Of a stretch of DNA of 64,000 bases, positions 1 to 8,167 are shown in pieces. Within the stretch, counting starts at the first letter, position 1; each line of letters starts with the position of its first letter. The position numbers and the translations under genes were made by a program. The stretch spans positions 110,065 through 174,064 of the forward strand of contig JAZQNW010000002.1 in NCBI GenBank assembly GCA_045627525.1. The letters are read 5' to 3'. Below the pieces are notes generated by a model. It saw nothing but the letters and a program-made list of their open reading frames with translations, was not told where the DNA came from and did no database searches. Source of the stretch: CAG-877 sp045627525 (lineage in GTDB: Bacteria; Bacillota_I; Bacilli_A; RF39; UBA660).

Positions 1-46
1 TCCTATTTTATATTATACATCTAATTTAATATAAATGAAATAATTT

Positions 47-604
47 TTATATAATTGATAAGTGTTCTAGTAATATTTTAGTTCCAATTATTATTAGTAT
101 CAGCCCTCCTAATATTTGGGGTGTTTTTTCATATTTAACACCAAATTTATTTCCTACTATTGCTCCTAAAATTGATAATATAAAAGTTGTTAAACCTATT
201 ATTAGTACAGACATTAAAAGGTTTACCTTTAAAAAGGAAAATGTAATTCCTATAGCCAGGGCATCTATACTTGTCGCTAGTGATAATGGTAACATTGTTT
301 TAAAATTAACTTTATCGTTTATAGTCTCTTTATCTGTATTTGCTTCTCTTATCATATTAATTCCTAATATCACTAATAACGTAAATGCTATCCAGTGATC
401 TAAATTAATAATTGCATTTTTAAATGTTGAACCTAAGTAATAGCCTATTATAGGCATTAGTGCTTGAAAAAATCCAAAATAAAAGCCTATTATGAATATT
501 TTTTTGGCATTAAGTTTTTGCATCGATAATCCTTTACATATAGATACAGCCATAGCATCCATAGATAAACTTATTCCTAATATTATTATTTCAAATATCT
601 GCAT
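47..604 (-). CDS. mntP: Manganese efflux pump MntP
   Basis: A 185-residue integral membrane protein of the MntP/DUF204 family, which exports Mn2+ and protects against manganese overload. It has about six hydrophobic segments arranged as two repeats. Each repeat carries the conserved acidic motif, with D16 in LSMDAMAVS and D114 in TSIDALAIG, matching the essential aspartates of the family. An AAGGGG ribosome binding site precedes the ATG. The upstream gap holds an A/T-rich hairpin terminator but no recognisable yybP-ykoY manganese riboswitch. Length is normal for the family. Confidence 0.93.
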   Translation of the reverse strand: MQIFEIIILGISLSMDAMAVSICKGLSMQKLNAKKIFIIGFYFGFFQALMPIIGYYLGSTFKNAIINLDHWIAFTLLVILGINMIREANTDKETINDKVNFKTMLPLSLATSIDALAIGITFSFLKVNLLMSVLIIGLTTFILSILGAIVGNKFGVKYEKTPQILGGLILIIIGTKILLEHLSII

Positions 605-644
605 ATATTACCCCTTGTATTCTACTAATATAAATTATTCAAAA

Positions 645-680
645 TAAAAAGATATATGTTTATATCTTCTTATTTTTTAC
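645..680 (-). terminator. Intrinsic terminator after bofA-like gene
   Basis: A hairpin with arms AAGATATA and TATATCTT is followed on the minus strand by a U-rich run. It ends the transcript coming from the bofA-like gene and also reads as a terminator on the plus strand. Confidence 0.6.
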
Positions 681-733
681 TAAACAAAAGTTTTAGATTA
701 CTTTTTATGGAATTATTATACTTTTTTTATAAT

Positions 734-988
734 TTAAATCACACCCACCAATACCAAAATTATCAATAATATAACTCCTGGTAATCCTAATGCACCTGCT
801 AGAAGCGAAGTTATAAAATTAAGTGGTATTGTTATTAAGCCAGTCCAATTAATAATCCATAGAACTATAAAACCTATTACTGCATTTAGTATTAGTCTTA
901 TTAAATTCTTACCAGTAAAGTGAAATAAAAACTTAGCAATTAGAATAATAATTAATGCTGTAATAATTACTGTTAAATAATTTCCCAT
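734..988 (-). CDS. bofA: BofA-like sporulation membrane protein
   Basis: An 84-residue protein, almost wholly hydrophobic, with two to three membrane segments. The C-terminal half (LNAVIGFIVLWIINWTG, then IPLNFITSLLAGALGLPGV) fits the pro-sigmaK-processing inhibitor BofA family. In Bacillus BofA sits in the outer forespore membrane and restrains the SpoIVFB protease until the forespore signals. A strong AGGAGG site precedes the ATG. It stands alone here, as it often does. The assignment rests on the LLxNxxxGxxxLxxxN and GxxGxPGV patterns only, so a general BofA-family membrane protein is the safe call. Confidence 0.78.
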   Translation of the reverse strand: MGNYLTVIITALIIILIAKFLFHFTGKNLIRLILNAVIGFIVLWIINWTGLITIPLNFITSLLAGALGLPGVILLIILVLVGVI

Positions 989-1039
989 CAGAATTCCTCC
1001 TTTGAATAATTATATCATATGTGTTATGTAATTATTCTA

Positions 1040-1069
1040 AAAAAAGACTTCTAAATAGAAGCCTTTTTT
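1040..1069 (-). terminator. Terminator overlapping stop of HD-like gene
   Basis: Arms AAGACTTCT and AGAAGCCTT form a hairpin with one mismatch, followed on the minus strand by a U run. It overlaps the last codons of the gene starting at 1512. Confidence 0.6.
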
Positions 1070-1512
1070 GTATATTCTTTTGGTTTATTAACTGGTGTTT
1101 TTGTTTTAATATTTGATATTGCTATAGATAATAAATTACCATATTCTTCTTTTCTATTTTGAATAGCTACAGCCATTGTAGCAAGCTCTTCTTCGTTAAA
1201 GAATGGTTTTAGATTATTGTCATAATAAAGACTATATGCAGAAAATTCTGCAGTGTGGCTTTTATCTAGATGTCTATCACTTTTATGATAAGCAACTGTT
1301 GTATATATCATATTTTCATTAAGGCCTAAATTGAAATATTCATTAGCTTGAAAAGCTTTTTCCATTACCTTACCTAAATATTCTAAATCGTATTTATCAT
1401 TTTCTTCATATACTGGGAAAATGAATTCTTCTACATATGATTTTAATTCTGGATTTACATTTTTTGTGTATTTACCCATTTTACATATTATTGTTTTGCT
1501 ATTATTCCTCAT
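1051..1512 (-). CDS. Degenerate HD-domain protein, probably non-catalytic
   Basis: A 153-residue protein whose overall pattern matches small HD-superfamily phosphohydrolases: an N-terminal VEEFIFPVYEEND helix, then YTTVAYHKSDRHLDKSHTAE, then FFNEEELATMAVAIQNRKEE. In active relatives these positions carry the metal ligands (H in the first helix, HD in the second, a later H in DHR, and D in ADR). Here the first is DLEYL, the HD is HKSD, DHR is QNRK and the final AD is absent. I infer a fold retained without the metal site. An AGGAGG site lies 10 bases before the ATG. No functional partner is evident nearby. Confidence 0.55.
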   Translation of the reverse strand: MRNNSKTIICKMGKYTKNVNPELKSYVEEFIFPVYEENDKYDLEYLGKVMEKAFQANEYFNLGLNENMIYTTVAYHKSDRHLDKSHTAEFSAYSLYYDNNLKPFFNEEELATMAVAIQNRKEEYGNLLSIAISNIKTKTPVNKPKEYTKKASI

Positions 1513-1581
1513 ATTATACTAACCTCCTGATAATTATGATTAATATAATTATAGCATATTTCTTATTATTTGTTAAATTTT

Positions 1582-2679
1582 CTATATTTTTATTGTACTA
1601 ATTTGTTTTGTTTTACTTAATTTTTCATATAGCATTTTATTATTTGTAAATATATATTTTATTGTAGATATTATATATATCATTAATAATATGATTAAAT
1701 AACTAAATAAGAATATTAACTTAATCCAGAAATTATCTATATTAAAATATGATATTGTGTAACTCATAAAATATGGTATTGCTATATAAATTATTACAAA
1801 TATAGTCTTTCTTAATAATAAATTTAAGTAATTATTTTTATCATTTTCATTAACAACTTTAATATTTAAAAATTTTTCGATAATTGTACTTCCTTTTGTA
1901 AAAATAGGAATAATAAAATAATATATAATTGAGATTATTATATATGTATATTTAAATTTTATATAAAATGATAGTATAAAATTTATAGTAATAACAACAA
2001 TAAAATCAGTAATTAAAGATGTAGTTCTTCTTAAGCCAGAAATGGTTTTACCTTTTTTCTTGGCCTTTTCTTCTATTTGTTTAGATGTTGGCAGAATTTT
2101 TAAGAATGGATTAATTATAAAATATCCAACTATTCCTCCTAATGTATTTAATAATAAGTCGTCTACGTCAAACAATCTATAGCCTCTTGGATAAATGAAA
2201 TATAATCCTGTTAGTTGAGTTAATTCAAAGAATAATGAAAGCAAAAACGTAAATAAAGCTACTTTTTTAATATTAAGATTGAATTTATATTTTAAATACA
2301 TGCCAAATGGCATAGTAAGGATAATATTATATAAAGGAATATAAAAATGTGGAAGTGTTAAAATTTTTACTATATCTTTTAACCCCGATACTTTAATAGT
2401 TGGTAATTCCATTACAAAGTCATATATAAATTTAAACGGATATAGTTGTGTTCTAGGCGCTGTTAATTTCGCAACTTTTTCTATTTCTGGTAGTGGTAAT
2501 ATCACTAGAAAATAAGCATTAATTAGATATAATACAAACGAATAAGTTAATATAACTTTACCAAGTGAGATGGATCCATATTTATGATATTCTATTAAAA
2601 TAAAAGGGAAACTTATTAATATCGCAATAAAGGGAAAGAAAATAAACGCTTCCTTTATTATTTCTAAATAAGCATGCAT
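1582..2679 (-). CDS. VanZ-RDD fusion membrane protein
   Basis: A 365-residue multi-pass protein. Residues 1-190 are a VanZ-like domain (TAPRTQLYPFKFIYDF near 75-90; FELTQLTGLYFIYPRGYRLFDVDD followed by NTLGG), the family linked to teicoplanin resistance in VanA operons. Residues 210-360 resemble an RDD domain (LRRTTSLITDFIVV; KGSTIIEKFLNIKV). The same two-domain architecture is known in Bacillota, usually without a defined role. It follows the Bce-type permease with one base between the genes, so it is the last gene of that operon and is likely co-expressed in cell-wall antibiotic stress. Confidence 0.8.
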   Translation of the reverse strand: MHAYLEIIKEAFIFFPFIAILISFPFILIEYHKYGSISLGKVILTYSFVLYLINAYFLVILPLPEIEKVAKLTAPRTQLYPFKFIYDFVMELPTIKVSGLKDIVKILTLPHFYIPLYNIILTMPFGMYLKYKFNLNIKKVALFTFLLSLFFELTQLTGLYFIYPRGYRLFDVDDLLLNTLGGIVGYFIINPFLKILPTSKQIEEKAKKKGKTISGLRRTTSLITDFIVVITINFILSFYIKFKYTYIIISIIYYFIIPIFTKGSTIIEKFLNIKVVNENDKNNYLNLLLRKTIFVIIYIAIPYFMSYTISYFNIDNFWIKLIFLFSYLIILLMIYIISTIKYIFTNNKMLYEKLSKTKQISTIKI

Positions 2680-2680
2680 A

Positions 2681-4690
2681 TTATATCCTCTCCTTAATTA
2701 TATTTTTACTACACAAATAGGTAATTACAAAATATATTCCATATATTATTATTAAAAATATGAAAGTATAAATAAAATCTTCTAATATATGGCTTACGCC
2801 TAATGAATTTAGTATTAAAACACAAAATTTTAAACCAAATATTGTATGAACTATCGCTAATATAAATGGAGCTAAAAAGAATAATAAAGTTTGATAAAAT
2901 AATGATTTATTTATATCTTTTTCATTAACTCCAATTTGTCTTAATACTTTATACTTATTTTTATCATCTATACAGTCTGACAATTGTTTAAGAGCAAGAA
3001 TTGCTGATGAAGTTATTAGGAAAATTAAGCCTACATATAAGCCGATAAATGTTACTATTGCTGATAAACCAATACAGCTATCTTTAATATCTATTTTTGT
3101 ATCAATTGAATATTTTTTGTTATTAAAATTCTTTCTTAAAAATTCGTAATAGTTTCTTTCTTCTTCTGATGTTACATTTTTTTTATAATTTCCAACCATA
3201 GTTATTTTATGCATATCATTATCAATTATAACTGAATCATTTACTACTACAAATCCTGTGTTAGAAGGGTTACCACCTATATGTAAAAATCCATCTATAT
3301 GATGATCATATTTAGGGGTTAATTCTTTTTCAAACAATTTAATTTTTTCTCCGTTTTTTAATGAACTATCGTATAATTGAGATTGAAAATTTGATACAAT
3401 TGCATATTCATTTTCATTTAAATTAATTGATTCTAAATTAAATAGTTTTGAAAGTTTATTATAGTCTTTTTGACTAATCACCTCTATTTGATTATTCCAT
3501 AAAACATAAGGGTATTTTTTTCTTAGAGCTTTTTCGTAATTTCCAAAACTTTTACCATATGAGAAATTCTCATCAAAATATATAGTAGCTGCTTCTAATT
3601 TATCTACATTATTATAAAAATTATTATCAGTTTTCAAGTAATTTTTCATATCATCCATTGTTGATGGCAAATCATCTACTTCATACTTTAATATTTGAAA
3701 ACTAGTAGGTGCATAAGTTCTTATAGAATTGTTAAAATAACTTTTAATTGTAAAAGCGCTTGTTAGTAGGCATAATGTTATAAACAACATAATACATATT
3801 AATGAAATAGAAATAATCATTGTATTTACTTTACTACTTATTTGTTTAAATGTAAAAGTATTTATATTTTTAAAATATATATTTTTACAATTTGAAATTA
3901 TTTTTAAAAACATTCCAGCTATCGAATAAAAGAAACCTATTGTTCCAAAAATTCCAAGGCCTATTGGTACTAATAATATACTAATATCATATTTTTCTAA
4001 TAGTTCTAAATTTGTTACTAGATAATATGCACTAACTAACATTATTATAGATAAAATGAATATTGATATACATAAATAAGGATTTCTTATTTTTATTTTT
4101 TCTTGTTTTTTACTTGCCTGTAATAGATTTATTAATTTTGTTTTTCTTATATTAAAAGTATTAAATAGCATAACTATAAAATATATTATTCCATAATATA
4201 TACAAGTTTTTATCATTGCTGATTGAGAAAAATTAAATGTATATTTACTCATGTCTGCTTCAAATAGATTTGCAATAAATATGCTTGTTATTTGAGATGT
4301 TATTATTCCTATACCTAAACCTACTATTAATGATAAAAATCCAATTAACAAAGTTTCAATTAATAATATAAATGATATCTTTCTTTTTGACATTCCAAGT
4401 GTCATATATATTCCAAATTCTTTATTTCTTTTTTTTATTAAAAATCTTGATGCATATATTATTAAAAAACCTAAGACAAAAGATATAAATACTGATACAT
4501 ATGATAATACATTTGTTAATAGTTTTATAATTTCTGATGTATTTTTTGATACTTCTAACATTGCTGTTTGTGAATCAATAGAATTAAAGATATAAAATAT
4601 ACATACTCCTAGTATTAATGTTACAAAATATATTCCATAATCTTTAAAACTCTTTTTAATATTATTAAGAGATAATTTAAATAGCATCAT
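2681..4690 (-). CDS. BceB-like ABC transporter permease (FtsX type)
   Basis: A 669-residue permease with about ten membrane segments and a large extracellular region (about residues 310-530) between two groups of helices, the layout of BceB-type peptide-resistance permeases. The cytoplasmic signature KKRNKEFGIYMTLGMSKRKI near residue 90 is the FtsX-family motif. BceB-type transporters remove lipid II-binding peptides such as bacitracin and pass flux information to the partner histidine kinase. The gene overlaps the ATPase gene by 14 bases. It is best read as a BceB orthologue-like protein; the peptide recognised cannot be read from sequence. Confidence 0.9.
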   Translation of the reverse strand: MMLFKLSLNNIKKSFKDYGIYFVTLILGVCIFYIFNSIDSQTAMLEVSKNTSEIIKLLTNVLSYVSVFISFVLGFLIIYASRFLIKKRNKEFGIYMTLGMSKRKISFILLIETLLIGFLSLIVGLGIGIITSQITSIFIANLFEADMSKYTFNFSQSAMIKTCIYYGIIYFIVMLFNTFNIRKTKLINLLQASKKQEKIKIRNPYLCISIFILSIIMLVSAYYLVTNLELLEKYDISILLVPIGLGIFGTIGFFYSIAGMFLKIISNCKNIYFKNINTFTFKQISSKVNTMIISISLICIMLFITLCLLTSAFTIKSYFNNSIRTYAPTSFQILKYEVDDLPSTMDDMKNYLKTDNNFYNNVDKLEAATIYFDENFSYGKSFGNYEKALRKKYPYVLWNNQIEVISQKDYNKLSKLFNLESINLNENEYAIVSNFQSQLYDSSLKNGEKIKLFEKELTPKYDHHIDGFLHIGGNPSNTGFVVVNDSVIIDNDMHKITMVGNYKKNVTSEEERNYYEFLRKNFNNKKYSIDTKIDIKDSCIGLSAIVTFIGLYVGLIFLITSSAILALKQLSDCIDDKNKYKVLRQIGVNEKDINKSLFYQTLLFFLAPFILAIVHTIFGLKFCVLILNSLGVSHILEDFIYTFIFLIIIYGIYFVITYLCSKNIIKERI

Positions 4691-5444
4691 TCATCTCTCC
4701 TCCAAGTAGTGTTAATACTTCAATAATATTTTCAAAGAATTCTTTTCTTGTTAAATCGCCTTTATTTATTTCATTAAATATTTTGCCATCTTTAATAAAT
4801 ATTACTCGCTGAGCAAAAGATGCACTAAATGTATCATGTGTAACCATAAGTATAGTTGAATTTAATTCTTTATTTAAGTATTCAAAGCTGTCTAGTAATT
4901 GTCTTGATGATTTTGAATCTAATGCACCGGTAGGTTCATCAGCAAGAATTAATCTTGGATTTATAATAATTGCTCTAGCACTTGCTATTCTTTGCTTTTC
5001 TCCACCGCTCATTTGATATGGATATTTATTTAATATTTTTTTTATATTAAGTTTTTCTGCTATATCTTCTATTCTTTTTTTGATTTCTTTCTCTTTAATA
5101 TTTTGAATTGATAATGATAATGCAATATTTTCATATCCTGTTAAGGTATCTAATAAATTAAAATCTTGAAATATAAAACCTAGTTTTTCTCTTCTAAAAG
5201 TATTTAGTTTATTTCCTTTTAATTTAGTAATGTCTTCATTATCAACATATATATTACCAGATGTAACTTTATCAATAGTTGATATTAAATTTAGCAATGT
5301 TGTTTTACCAGAACCGCTAGCACCCATAATAGCAACAAATTCACCTTTTGATACATCAAAAGATATATTATTGACAGCTTTGGTAAGAGCGTTTCTACTA
5401 CCATAATATTTTTCAACATTCTTAACTTTTAATATTTTTTCCAT
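4677..5444 (-). CDS. BceA-like ABC transporter ATPase
   Basis: A 255-residue ATPase of the MacB/LolD/BceA class. Visible motifs are Walker A GASGSGKTT (residues 41-49), the Q-loop FIFQDFNLLDTLT, the ABC signature MSGGEKQRIASARAI, Walker B LILADEPTGALD and the switch histidine in MVTHDTFSA. It drives the adjacent FtsX-type permease. The start is supported by AGAGGTGAAAAAATG. The intergenic region upstream overlaps a TTACA-N4-TGTAA inverted repeat, so the ATPase-permease-VanZ block probably has its own regulated promoter. Confidence 0.93.
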   Translation of the reverse strand: MEKILKVKNVEKYYGSRNALTKAVNNISFDVSKGEFVAIMGASGSGKTTLLNLISTIDKVTSGNIYVDNEDITKLKGNKLNTFRREKLGFIFQDFNLLDTLTGYENIALSLSIQNIKEKEIKKRIEDIAEKLNIKKILNKYPYQMSGGEKQRIASARAIIINPRLILADEPTGALDSKSSRQLLDSFEYLNKELNSTILMVTHDTFSASFAQRVIFIKDGKIFNEINKGDLTRKEFFENIIEVLTLLGGEMNDAI

Positions 5445-5512
5445 TTTTTCACCTCTACTTAAAAGTTTACATCTATATATTAGTTATGTCGTATTTTAAA
5501 TATTGCATAATA

Positions 5513-5526
5513 TTACATTTTTGTAA
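5513..5526. promoter_or_regulatory. Candidate Bce-type response regulator operator upstream of ABC genes
   Basis: TTACATTTTTGTAA is an inverted repeat TTACA-N4-TGTAA that begins at the kinase stop codon, about 70 bases before the ATPase gene. It matches the element at 7239-7252 at 13 of 14 positions. Inverted repeats of this form are the expected target shape for a BceR-type OmpR-family regulator. Confidence 0.55.
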
Positions 5527-6532
5527 CATTGTATAAATTATTTTTACCAAAGGAAATAATTATTTTTGTATATTTTCCTTTAATTGATTCTACTTCTATT
5601 TTATGGCCTAATTTGTCAATTAATTTATTAACAATATATAATCCCATTCCCGTAGATTTAGTTTTATCTCTTCCATTAGATCCTGTAAAAGTTTTTTCAA
5701 ATATTCGAGTTATATCTTTAGAAGGAATACCAATACCATTATCAAGTATTATGAGTTTAATGCTATTTTTATCTTCTATTGTTTCTATCTTAATAAAAGA
5801 GTCTTTTTCTTTCTTATATTTTATACTATTATTAATTATCTGATTGATAATGTATTCTAACCATTTTTTATCTGTATAGACCTTATTATTTATTTTACTT
5901 ACTTCTAAATTTATTTTGTTTTCTAATAAATCATCTTTATTTTTTAAACTTACATTTCTTATTACTTCTTTTAGATTCACTTCATTTATTAAGAAGTCTT
6001 TTTCTGGATTTTCACTTCTTACATAATACAATACGTCATCTACATAATTATCTATTTTTCTAACAATATATAATAAATCATTACCATATTTTTCTTTATT
6101 ATTGTGACATTTTAATACAAGAGATGATATAGGAAGTTTTACTTCATGAATCCATAATTCAATAAATTCTTTATATTCAGATAGATTATTTTCTTTAGCT
6201 TTAATATTTTCAATCATTGATTTATTAATATCATATAAAATGTCATTAATTATTCTTTCTTCATTATTAATAGGTTTATATATAGTTTCTAGTATCAAAT
6301 ATTTTTTATCTAATTTTTCTAGATTATCTATTATTGAATTAAAATATTTTCTTTTTGGTAAATAATTTATTAATAATATTACTAATCCAGTTAACAATTC
6401 TATTAATAATATAATTATTAAAATGTAATTATTTAAGTTAAATATTTTTAATATTAAACAAAGTAATGATACTTTTAAGATATATGCTAATATGCTTGGC
6501 AATTTGTCTTTTATATATAGGCTTAATTTCAT
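5513..6532 (-). CDS. BceS-like sensor histidine kinase
   Basis: A 339-residue kinase with two N-terminal membrane helices (about 10-55) joined by only a few residues, so there is almost no extracellular sensor domain. This is the intramembrane-sensing layout of BceS kinases, which rely on the ABC permease as sensor. The H-box is ELWIHEVKLPISS with H129. N-box NQIINNSIKY and G-boxes DNGIGIPSKD and GMGLYIVNKL form the ATP site. It overlaps the regulator gene by four bases (ATGA), so the pair is translationally coupled. Confidence 0.92.
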   Translation of the reverse strand: MKLSLYIKDKLPSILAYILKVSLLCLILKIFNLNNYILIIILLIELLTGLVILLINYLPKRKYFNSIIDNLEKLDKKYLILETIYKPINNEERIINDILYDINKSMIENIKAKENNLSEYKEFIELWIHEVKLPISSLVLKCHNNKEKYGNDLLYIVRKIDNYVDDVLYYVRSENPEKDFLINEVNLKEVIRNVSLKNKDDLLENKINLEVSKINNKVYTDKKWLEYIINQIINNSIKYKKEKDSFIKIETIEDKNSIKLIILDNGIGIPSKDITRIFEKTFTGSNGRDKTKSTGMGLYIVNKLIDKLGHKIEVESIKGKYTKIIISFGKNNLYNVTKM

Positions 6533-7191
6533 AATAGTATGTACCCTATTCCCTTTCTTGTTTCAATTATTTCTTCTTCTGTTAATTCCTTTAATTTTGT
6601 TCTTAATCTACTTATATTTACTGTTAATGCATTATCATTTATGAATTCATCATTATTCCATAAATCTGTCATTAATTCATCACGAGTTACAATTCTTTCT
6701 TTATTATTTAATAGATAGTTAAGTATAATCATTTCATTTTTAGTAAGTACGATTTCTTTTTGATTTTTACTTATTATTCCTTTTTTTATATTTATATTAA
6801 AATCTTTATATTTGATAACATCTTGTGTCATTTCACATCTTTTAAAAATATTGGCTATTCTTAATAAAAGTATTGTTGGATTATATGGTTTAGTAATATA
6901 ATCATCTGCTCCATAGCTAATTGATAAGACTTCATCTATTTCACTTGATCTACTTGTAACCATAATGATTGGTATATTTGATTTCTTTCTTATTTCTTTA
7001 AGTAGTAGTTCACCATTTAAGTATGGTATGTTAATATCTAATAAAATTAAATCAATTTTGCTATTTAAAATTATATTTATAGCATTTTTATAATCTTCTA
7101 ATATTAATACTTCATAATTTGAATTAACTAATAAGTTATTCAACTCTTTAGAAACAGTATCATCATCTTCAACAATCATAATTCTTTTCAT
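6529..7191 (-). CDS. BceR-like OmpR-family response regulator
   Basis: A 220-residue regulator: receiver domain 1-115 with the acidic pocket VEDDD at 8-11 and phospho-acceptor D52 in LILLDINIPY, then a winged-helix DNA-binding domain (about 125-220) ending in TRKGIGYIL. It is the first gene of the operon and pairs with the following kinase. An inverted repeat TTACACTTTTGTAA lies about 50 bases before the start, so autoregulation is plausible. TGA is its stop codon, within the ATGA overlap. Confidence 0.92.
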   Translation of the reverse strand: MKRIMIVEDDDTVSKELNNLLVNSNYEVLILEDYKNAINIILNSKIDLILLDINIPYLNGELLLKEIRKKSNIPIIMVTSRSSEIDEVLSISYGADDYITKPYNPTILLLRIANIFKRCEMTQDVIKYKDFNINIKKGIISKNQKEIVLTKNEMIILNYLLNNKERIVTRDELMTDLWNNDEFINDNALTVNISRLRTKLKELTEEEIIETRKGIGYILL

Positions 7192-7238
7192 AATAATTCA
7201 CCTAGTAACATTATATCAAAAATATTTATTTATAAATA

Positions 7239-7252
7239 TTACACTTTTGTAA
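7239..7252. promoter_or_regulatory. Candidate Bce-type operator upstream of response regulator
   Basis: TTACACTTTTGTAA sits inside the slightly longer perfect inverted repeat ATTACA-N4-TGTAAT (7238-7253), upstream of the regulator gene. The near-identical copy at 5513-5526 is the reason for calling it a binding site. Confidence 0.55.
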
Positions 7253-7273
7253 TGTATATAAATTTTTGCATAT

Positions 7274-7300
7274 AAAAAAGCTCATAAATTGAGCTTTTAA
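7274..7300 (-). terminator. Terminator after HIT gene
   Basis: Perfect arms AAAAGCTC (7276-7283) and GAGCTTTT (7291-7298) with a seven-base loop and U-rich flank on the minus strand. Confidence 0.8.
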
Positions 7301-7303
7301 TGT

Positions 7304-7819
7304 TTAAAGATTTTCTTTACTAAGGTATCTTAATTGTTTTATTTTAGCTTTATCTTCTATGTATTCAAATCTTGGTTTTACAAAATTTGTTGAACCTCTT
7401 TTTTCGTTTTGATATCTTGGAATTAATTGATAGTGAAAGTGATTCATTTTGCCATCACACATCGTACATAAATATACGCTTTCTGCTGAATATACTTTTT
7501 TTATAATATTTTGCATTCTTTTTGAGAGTATAATCATTTGTTTTAGTGTTTCGTCATCACACTCTGACATATCTTTGTAATGTATTTTTGTACTTATTAT
7601 AGTATGTCCATATGCTCTAGGATTGCCAGCTAGAAAGCATTCGAATAAATCATCTTCATAAATTATTTTATCTGTGTTATCGCCATATAAAATGGAATTA
7701 TTTTCTTTATTAAAACATGTAGGACATATACCTGAATCAGTTAAATCAGCTGCCGTTACTTTCCCTTCTTTTATTAATCCAATTATTTCTTCAGTTGAAA
7801 ATTTTTGTAAATTATTCAT
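7304..7819 (-). CDS. HIT-superfamily nucleotide hydrolase or transferase
   Basis: A 171-residue HIT-fold protein. The N-terminal part carries CPTCF near residue 33, suggesting half of a zinc knuckle, with a second pair in CTMC near 122. The catalytic region is NHFHYQLIPRY: two of the three HIT histidines are present and the third is glutamine, as in GalT-like branches that act as nucleotidylyltransferases or phosphorylases. HTIISTKIHYKDM is the usual beta-strand and helix before the active site. An AGGAGG site precedes the ATG. Substrate unknown. Confidence 0.8.
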   Translation of the reverse strand: MNNLQKFSTEEIIGLIKEGKVTAADLTDSGICPTCFNKENNSILYGDNTDKIIYEDDLFECFLAGNPRAYGHTIISTKIHYKDMSECDDETLKQMIILSKRMQNIIKKVYSAESVYLCTMCDGKMNHFHYQLIPRYQNEKRGSTNFVKPRFEYIEDKAKIKQLRYLSKENL

Positions 7820-7905
7820 ATTTCCTCCTGTTCTTATATTTTTTTCATTTTTTTAATGTTAGAAATAATTTTTATTGACACTTTTTATTAAGTATTTTAT
7901 TCTCT

Positions 7906-8124
7906 CTATTTAAGCTTTTTTATATCACATACTAATCCAACTACAAATGTAATAATACTTGGTAGTATAAATTCTATTAATCTTACTATTATATTTAAAT
8001 AAAATGGTGCAGAAGTTATCATAGGATTATAATTTTTATAATCATAAATTATAAATACTATAAATAGTATCAATAGAATTATTGATATTATATATAAAAT
8101 TTTACTTATTGATCTTTTATTCAT
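7906..8124 (-). CDS. Small two-helix membrane protein, unknown
   Basis: A 72-residue protein with a basic N-terminus (MNKRSISK), a membrane helix at about 9-27, a short polar loop, and a second helix at about 44-66. AAGAGG precedes the ATG. No family recognised. It lies between the HIT gene and the cation efflux gene on the same strand, about 45 bases from the latter. Confidence 0.6.
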   Translation of the reverse strand: MNKRSISKILYIISIILLILFIVFIIYDYKNYNPMITSAPFYLNIIVRLIEFILPSIITFVVGLVCDIKKLK

Positions 8125-8167
8125 AGTTTTACCTCTTAATTATTTATATTTTATTTTGATACATAAA

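Noticed and set aside
605..733. Possible manganese riboswitch before mntP
   Set aside because: The gap holds only an A/T hairpin terminator; none of the conserved yybP-ykoY loop sequences is visible.
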